From Candidatus Pantoea floridensis (GTDB lineage: Bacteria; Pseudomonadota; Gammaproteobacteria; Enterobacterales; Enterobacteriaceae), in NCBI RefSeq assembly GCF_900215435.1, contig NZ_OCMY01000001.1, forward strand, positions 62,001 to 126,000: a stretch of 64,000 bases of DNA, written 5' to 3'. The stretch's first letter is position 1; each line of letters opens with the position of its first letter. Position numbers and translations under genes: made by a program. The notes beneath the pieces are model-generated. The model had not been told where the DNA came from and did not search any database. It worked only from the letters and a program-made list of their open reading frames with translations. Below, piece by piece: positions 60,457-64,000 of this stretch.

Positions 60457-61350
60457 ATGTGGTCAGCCATTAGTCGACTGTTAAGCGAGTACGCCGGCGA
60501 TGCCGACATTACCGAACGTCAGGAACTGCCCGGCGGCGATGTCCATCCGGCATGGCGCATTCGTTATGGCGAGTTAGATGTGTTCGTTAAATGCAACACT
60601 CGCGATATGCTCACCCTATTTAGCTGGGAAGCGGACCAGCTTGACCTGTTAGCGCGCACGCAGACCGTACGGGTGCCAAAAGTGTATGGCGTCGGTAACG
60701 ATCGCGACACCAGCTTCCTGCTGCTGGAGTACATCTCGCCCGAGCCGTTCAATCATCAAAGTGCTTTTCAGCTCGGCCAGCAATTAGCGCATCTGCATCA
60801 ATGGAGCGAGCAACCGCAATTTGGCCTCGATTTCGACAACAACATCACGACCACACCACAACCTAATAGCTGGCTACGCCGCTGGTCGGTGTTTTTCGCT
60901 GAACAACGCATCGGCTGGCAGCTGCAGTTAGCAGCGGAAAAAGGCGTGCATTACGGCGATACCGAACTGATTGTGGATTGCGTACAGCGCGCGCTGGCCA
61001 ACCATCACCCGCAGCCTTCTTTATTGCATGGCGATTTATGGCCAGCCAACTGTGCGGGCAGCGCGAACGGGCCCTGGCTCTTCGATCCGGCTTGTTATTG
61101 GGGCGATCGTGAATGCGACCTGGCGATGCTGAGCTACTACGCCGATCTTCCGCGTGAGATTTTTGATGGCTACCAGGCTGTGTGGCCGCTGGCGGACGGT
61201 TTCTCGCAGCGACAGCCCGTTTATCAGCTCTATTACCTGCTCAATCGCGCCAATGTCTTTGGCGGCAACTGGACCGGCGCAGCGCAATTGGCCGTCGGCC
61301 AGTTGTTAGATGAAGATGTATTGGGAGAACGTCAGGCCAGACCGGCCTGA
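60457..61350 (+). CDS. yniA: Fructosamine kinase family protein YniA
   Basis: A 297-residue member of the fructosamine/ketosamine-3-kinase family, which phosphorylates protein-bound sugars (Amadori products) with ATP; the bacterial substrate is not known. E. coli YniA has 286. The kinase loop is LLHGDLWPANC near residue 191, and the metal-binding FDPACYWGDRECDLAM is near residue 212. The start is ATG 60457 with AAGAGGA upstream. It is convergent with yniB, four bases apart. Confidence 0.94.
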   Translation: MWSAISRLLSEYAGDADITERQELPGGDVHPAWRIRYGELDVFVKCNTRDMLTLFSWEADQLDLLARTQTVRVPKVYGVGNDRDTSFLLLEYISPEPFNHQSAFQLGQQLAHLHQWSEQPQFGLDFDNNITTTPQPNSWLRRWSVFFAEQRIGWQLQLAAEKGVHYGDTELIVDCVQRALANHHPQPSLLHGDLWPANCAGSANGPWLFDPACYWGDRECDLAMLSYYADLPREIFDGYQAVWPLADGFSQRQPVYQLYYLLNRANVFGGNWTGAAQLAVGQLLDEDVLGERQARPA

Positions 61351-61354
61351 CACT

Positions 61355-61891
61355 TTACAACATACCGAGCAGCTTCAGCACGAAGTATCCGGCGATAGCG
61401 ATAATGACGGGCAAAATATAGAGCGGAAAAATCTGTAAGAAAATGGTGTGACGCGGTATGTGGATTTTATCTTCCAGCTGCACACGCGTTCGCCCTTCAC
61501 TTCCCTTGGCCTGCTCCAGAATCAACTGATCCTCAATACCTTCTTTAATGTGGCGTGACTGACGCCACATGCGTGCGCCTGAAGCCTGTAACGCGATGCC
61601 AACAAAAATCAGAATGTAGATCAGCCAAAAGCCCACATTCGTGCCGCCGTGAAATTCCGGTACCGGCGAGTTCTGCCAAAACACGTTAAGAAACGGCGTA
61701 TTGAATTTCACCATATCGACCATCACATGCACAAAATCGAGCATCACCGCATCAATGCCGGGCTGCTTTTCACTGTGCTTAAACATATAACCCAGTAGCG
61801 AAATAAGGGTGGACAGCAATGCAGGTATAAAAATCACCCAACCAGCCACGCGCTTAAGGATGGCGATGCGGCCAGCCTGTTGGTAAGTCAT
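61355..61891 (-). CDS. yniB: Inner-membrane protein YniB
   Basis: A 178-residue inner-membrane protein with about three predicted helices (residues 15-33, 85-103 and 148-172). E. coli YniB has the same length, near 178. Its function is unknown. It lies between yniA and yniC as in E. coli. No signal peptide cleavage is expected. Confidence 0.9.
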   Translation of the reverse strand: MTYQQAGRIAILKRVAGWVIFIPALLSTLISLLGYMFKHSEKQPGIDAVMLDFVHVMVDMVKFNTPFLNVFWQNSPVPEFHGGTNVGFWLIYILIFVGIALQASGARMWRQSRHIKEGIEDQLILEQAKGSEGRTRVQLEDKIHIPRHTIFLQIFPLYILPVIIAIAGYFVLKLLGML

Positions 61892-62033
61892 GGAGTCTCC
61901 CTGAACTGATCATCGTTTTGCCTAAGTCTACCTGCACTATCGCAATTTTTCCTGAAAAATGCGTAACCTGCCGTAAGTCGGCTTTTTTGAGCACTCGTGC
62001 TAAGGTAAGCAAAATGTCTTAGGGAGCAGTTTT

Positions 62034-62702
62034 ATGTCATACCGTCGTCCTGTTTTGGCCGCCATCTTTGATATGGACGGATTGTTGATTGACTCTGAAC
62101 CGTTATGGGATCGGGCTGAGTTGGATATTTTCGCCAGCCTCAATGTGGATATCACCCGCCGCCATGAATTACCGGATACGCTAGGTCTGCGCATCGATCA
62201 AACCGTGCGCATGTGGTATGAAGCGCTGCCCTGGAACGGTCCGGACCAGCAGGAAGTGACAAAGCGCATCATTGCGCGTGCGATCGCGCTGGTTGAAGAG
62301 ACACGTCCGCTGCTGCCGGGCGTGGAGCAGGCGCTGCAACTGTGCCAGCAGCAAGGTTTGAAAATCGGTCTCGCCTCCGCTTCGCCCCTGCACATGCTGG
62401 AACGCGTGCTGGAGATGTTCGACCTGCGCAACTACTTTGACGTGCTGGCTTCAGCCGAAGCGTTGCCCTACAGCAAACCGCACCCGCAGGTTTACCTGGA
62501 TGCGGCAGCCAAACTGGGGATTGATCCCTTGAACTGCGTAACGCTGGAAGACTCGTTCAACGGCATGATCGCCACCAAAGCGGCACGCATGCGTTCGATT
62601 GTAGTGCCTGCCCCCGAACATCGTGATGATGCGCGCTGGTCGCTGGCGAATGTTACTCTTGATGATTTAACCCAGCTCAAACCCGAGCATCTGCACGGTT
62701 AA
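62034..62702 (+). CDS. hxpB: Hexitol/2-deoxyglucose-6-phosphatase HxpB (YniC)
   Basis: A HAD-superfamily sugar-phosphate phosphatase, known as YniC or HxpB, acting on 2-deoxyglucose 6-phosphate, mannitol phosphate and related substrates. It has 222 residues, the E. coli length. HAD motif I is IFDMDGLLIDSEPLW near residue 11, with the nucleophile Asp and general acid Asp. Motif II is LASASP, motif III the Lys in SKPHPQVYLDAA, and motif IV TLEDSFNGMIAT. A small alpha-helical cap follows motif I. Confidence 0.95.
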   Translation: MSYRRPVLAAIFDMDGLLIDSEPLWDRAELDIFASLNVDITRRHELPDTLGLRIDQTVRMWYEALPWNGPDQQEVTKRIIARAIALVEETRPLLPGVEQALQLCQQQGLKIGLASASPLHMLERVLEMFDLRNYFDVLASAEALPYSKPHPQVYLDAAAKLGIDPLNCVTLEDSFNGMIATKAARMRSIVVPAPEHRDDARWSLANVTLDDLTQLKPEHLHG

Positions 62703-62705
62703 CCG

Positions 62706-62730
62706 TCGCCCGCTGAACGCGGGCTTTTTT
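62706..62730 (+). terminator. Terminator after yniC
   Basis: GCCCGC-TGAAC-GCGGGC is followed by six T directly after the yniC stop. Confidence 0.88.
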
Positions 62731-62756
62731 ATGCAATTTGATCAACTGCTCAAATA

Positions 62757-62775
62757 AATAAAACATCGTTTCATT
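62757..62775 (+). promoter_or_regulatory. KdgR operator before kduI
   Basis: AATAAAACATCGTTTCATT fits the KdgR consensus (AATRAAAYRNYRTTTCATT) at every fixed base I remember. KdgR of soft-rot and related enterobacteria represses pectin-degradation genes until 2-keto-3-deoxygluconate accumulates. Confidence 0.85.
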
Positions 62776-62859
62776 TTTATTGAATTCGCATCCCATCCTG
62801 CCTAAGATGCCCAAAGACCCGCATCGGGACCACTTCCTTTGACTCTTGAGAGGCCTGAG

Positions 62860-63696
62860 ATGGACGTTCGTCAAAGCATACACAGCGATCACGCCAAAAC
62901 CCTCGACACCGCCGGTTTACGCCGCGAGTTTCTCATCGAGAAAATTTTCGACGCTGACAATTACACCCTCACTTACAGCCATATTGACCGCATCATCATC
63001 GGTGGCGTAATGCCGGTGCATACAGCAGTCACTATTGGCCATGAAGTCGGCAAGCAGTTAGGCGTCAGTTACTTCCTCGAACGCCGCGAGCTCGGCGTGA
63101 TTAACATCGGCGGACCGGGCTTAATTGAAGTAGACGGCAAAACCTGGGAGATTGGCCAGCAGGAAGCACTGTATGTTGGGCAAGGTGCGCAGAGCGTGAT
63201 TTTTCGCAGCAGCGATGCCCATCATCCCGCGAAGTTTTACTACAACAGCGCACCGGCGCACACGCGTTATCCTGACAAAAAAATCACCCTCAACGAAGCG
63301 GTTAAAGCCACGCTGGGCGATGCCGCCACCTCGAATCGTCGCACTATCAATAAATTCATCGTGCCGGATGTGTTGCCTACCTGCCAGCTGACCATGGGCT
63401 TAACCCGCCTCGATGACGGTAACTTGTGGAATACCATGCCGTGTCACACGCATGAGCGCCGCATGGAAGTCTATTTCTACTTTCATATGGCCGATGACAG
63501 CGCGGTATTCCACATGATGGGCCAGCCGCAAGAGACGCGTCATTTGCTGGTGCACAATGAGCAGGCGGTGATTTCCCCCAGCTGGTCGATTCATGCTGGC
63601 GTCGGTACGCAGCGTTATACCTTTATCTGGGGGATGGTAGGTGAAAACCAGGTGTTTGATGACATGGACCACGTCAACATCAGCGCGCTGCGCTAA
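62860..63696 (+). CDS. kduI: 5-dehydro-4-deoxy-D-glucuronate isomerase KduI
   Basis: KduI isomerises 5-keto-4-deoxyuronate to 3-deoxy-D-glycero-2,5-hexodiulosonate in pectin and hexuronate breakdown. From ATG 62860 it has 278 residues, E. coli 278. The two-cupin fold has zinc-site residues in [16 protein letters not shown] near residues 194-209 and the later His in [14 protein letters not shown]. The first seven codons of the open frame are not part of the gene. A KdgR box lies 85 bases upstream. Confidence 0.97.
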   Translation: MDVRQSIHSDHAKTLDTAGLRREFLIEKIFDADNYTLTYSHIDRIIIGGVMPVHTAVTIGHEVGKQLGVSYFLERRELGVINIGGPGLIEVDGKTWEIGQQEALYVGQGAQSVIFRSSDAHHPAKFYYNSAPAHTRYPDKKITLNEAVKATLGDAATSNRRTINKFIVPDVLPTCQLTMGLTRLDDGNLWNTMPCHTHERRMEVYFYFHMADDSAVFHMMGQPQETRHLLVHNEQAVISPSWSIHAGVGTQRYTFIWGMVGENQVFDDMDHVNISALR

Positions 63697-63708
63697 CAAG
63701 GAGCAATC

Positions 63709-64000
63709 ATGATACTCAATGCATTTAATCTGGAAGGCAAAGTGGCGCTGATTACTGGCTGCAATACCGGACTGGGCCAGGGCATGGCGCTCGGTTTAGC
63801 GCAGGCGGGTTGTGACATTATTGGCGTCAACCGCGCGGGGCCTGACGATACCCAAGCTAAAGTCGTGGCGCTAGGACGCCGCTTCTGGTCGATACAGGCC
63901 GATCTCACCCAATCTTCCGTGGTTCCACACGTTGTTGAACAGGCGGTAGCCTACGCTGGTCGTATTGATATTCTGGTCAACAACGCCGGCATTATTCGCC
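63709..64000 (+). CDS. kduD: 2-dehydro-3-deoxy-D-gluconate 5-dehydrogenase KduD (partial)
   Basis: KduD reduces the KduI product to 2-keto-3-deoxygluconate with NADH. It is a short-chain dehydrogenase. Only the first 97 residues are in the window, beginning MILNAFNLEGKVALITGCNT. The cofactor motif TGCNTGLGQG near residue 17 and the NNAGIIR strand near residue 92 are visible. An AAGGAG ribosome-binding site precedes it, 12 bases after kduI. The gene continues past the right edge. Confidence 0.95.
   Translation, partial: MILNAFNLEGKVALITGCNTGLGQGMALGLAQAGCDIIGVNRAGPDDTQAKVVALGRRFWSIQADLTQSSVVPHVVEQAVAYAGRIDILVNNAGIIR

Overview
The window is a continuous piece of enterobacterial core chromosome. 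Nearly every gene has an unmistakable Escherichia coli K-12 counterpart in the same order (the 36-39 minute region, pdxY to yniC). Several accessory differences, divergent protein sequences, a GTAGGGTCGCC palindromic repeat and a KdgR-controlled kduI-kduD pair point to Erwiniaceae, probably Pantoea or a close relative. The genus is inference; the order is secure.

Layout. 1-5.7 kb: vitamin B6 and translation genes (pdxY, tyrS, pdxH), mliC, anmK, slyB and slyA. 5.8-9.4 kb: ydhI-ydhJ-ydhK efflux operon, then an unrecognised lipoprotein. 9.5-15 kb: sodC, ydhF, ydhL, a phosphoethanolamine transferase absent from this place in E. coli, and the nemR-nemA electrophile module. 15.1-18 kb: gloA, rnt, grxD, mepH and the 29-residue ynhF. 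18.2-25.2 kb: purR, the divergent punR/punC purine pair, cfa, ribC and mdtK. 25.4-25.6 kb: three tandem tRNA-Val(GAC) genes. 26-29 kb: pykF, lpp and ldtE. 29-34.6 kb: sufABCDSE, reading leftward. 35 kb: an unrecognised gene behind a strong Fur box. 35.5-39.8 kb: ydiJ and ydiK. 40.1-45.4 kb: the RprA small RNA with an RcsB box, ppsA, its regulator ppsR, aroH and palindromic repeats. 45.4-51.3 kb: selO, ydiV, nlpC, btuD-btuE-btuC and a His-rich DUF2502 protein. 51.5-58.7 kb: the thrS-infC-rpmI-rplT-pheM-pheS-pheT-ihfA translation cluster, with the AUU start of infC and the pheM attenuator intact. 59-64 kb: ydiY, ydiZ (GhoS-like), yniA, yniB, yniC, kduI and the beginning of kduD.

Themes. Central carbon control links pykF and ppsA through Cra-like operators, with ppsR adjusting PpsA after translation. 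Envelope genes are numerous (anmK, mliC, slyB, eptA, mepH, nlpC, lpp, ldtE, cfa). Iron and redox genes cluster around suf (Fur box gene, ydiJ, grxD, sodC, btuE, nemA, gloA). Compared with E. coli as remembered, sodB, ydhP, lhr, menI/ydiH and pfkB are missing at their usual positions. No prophage, insertion sequence, CRISPR array or obvious defence island was seen. The most useful leads are the Fur-box gene, the orphan GhoS-like ydiZ, the inserted eptA and lipoprotein genes, the small ORF beside rprA, and several perfect palindromes in leaders.
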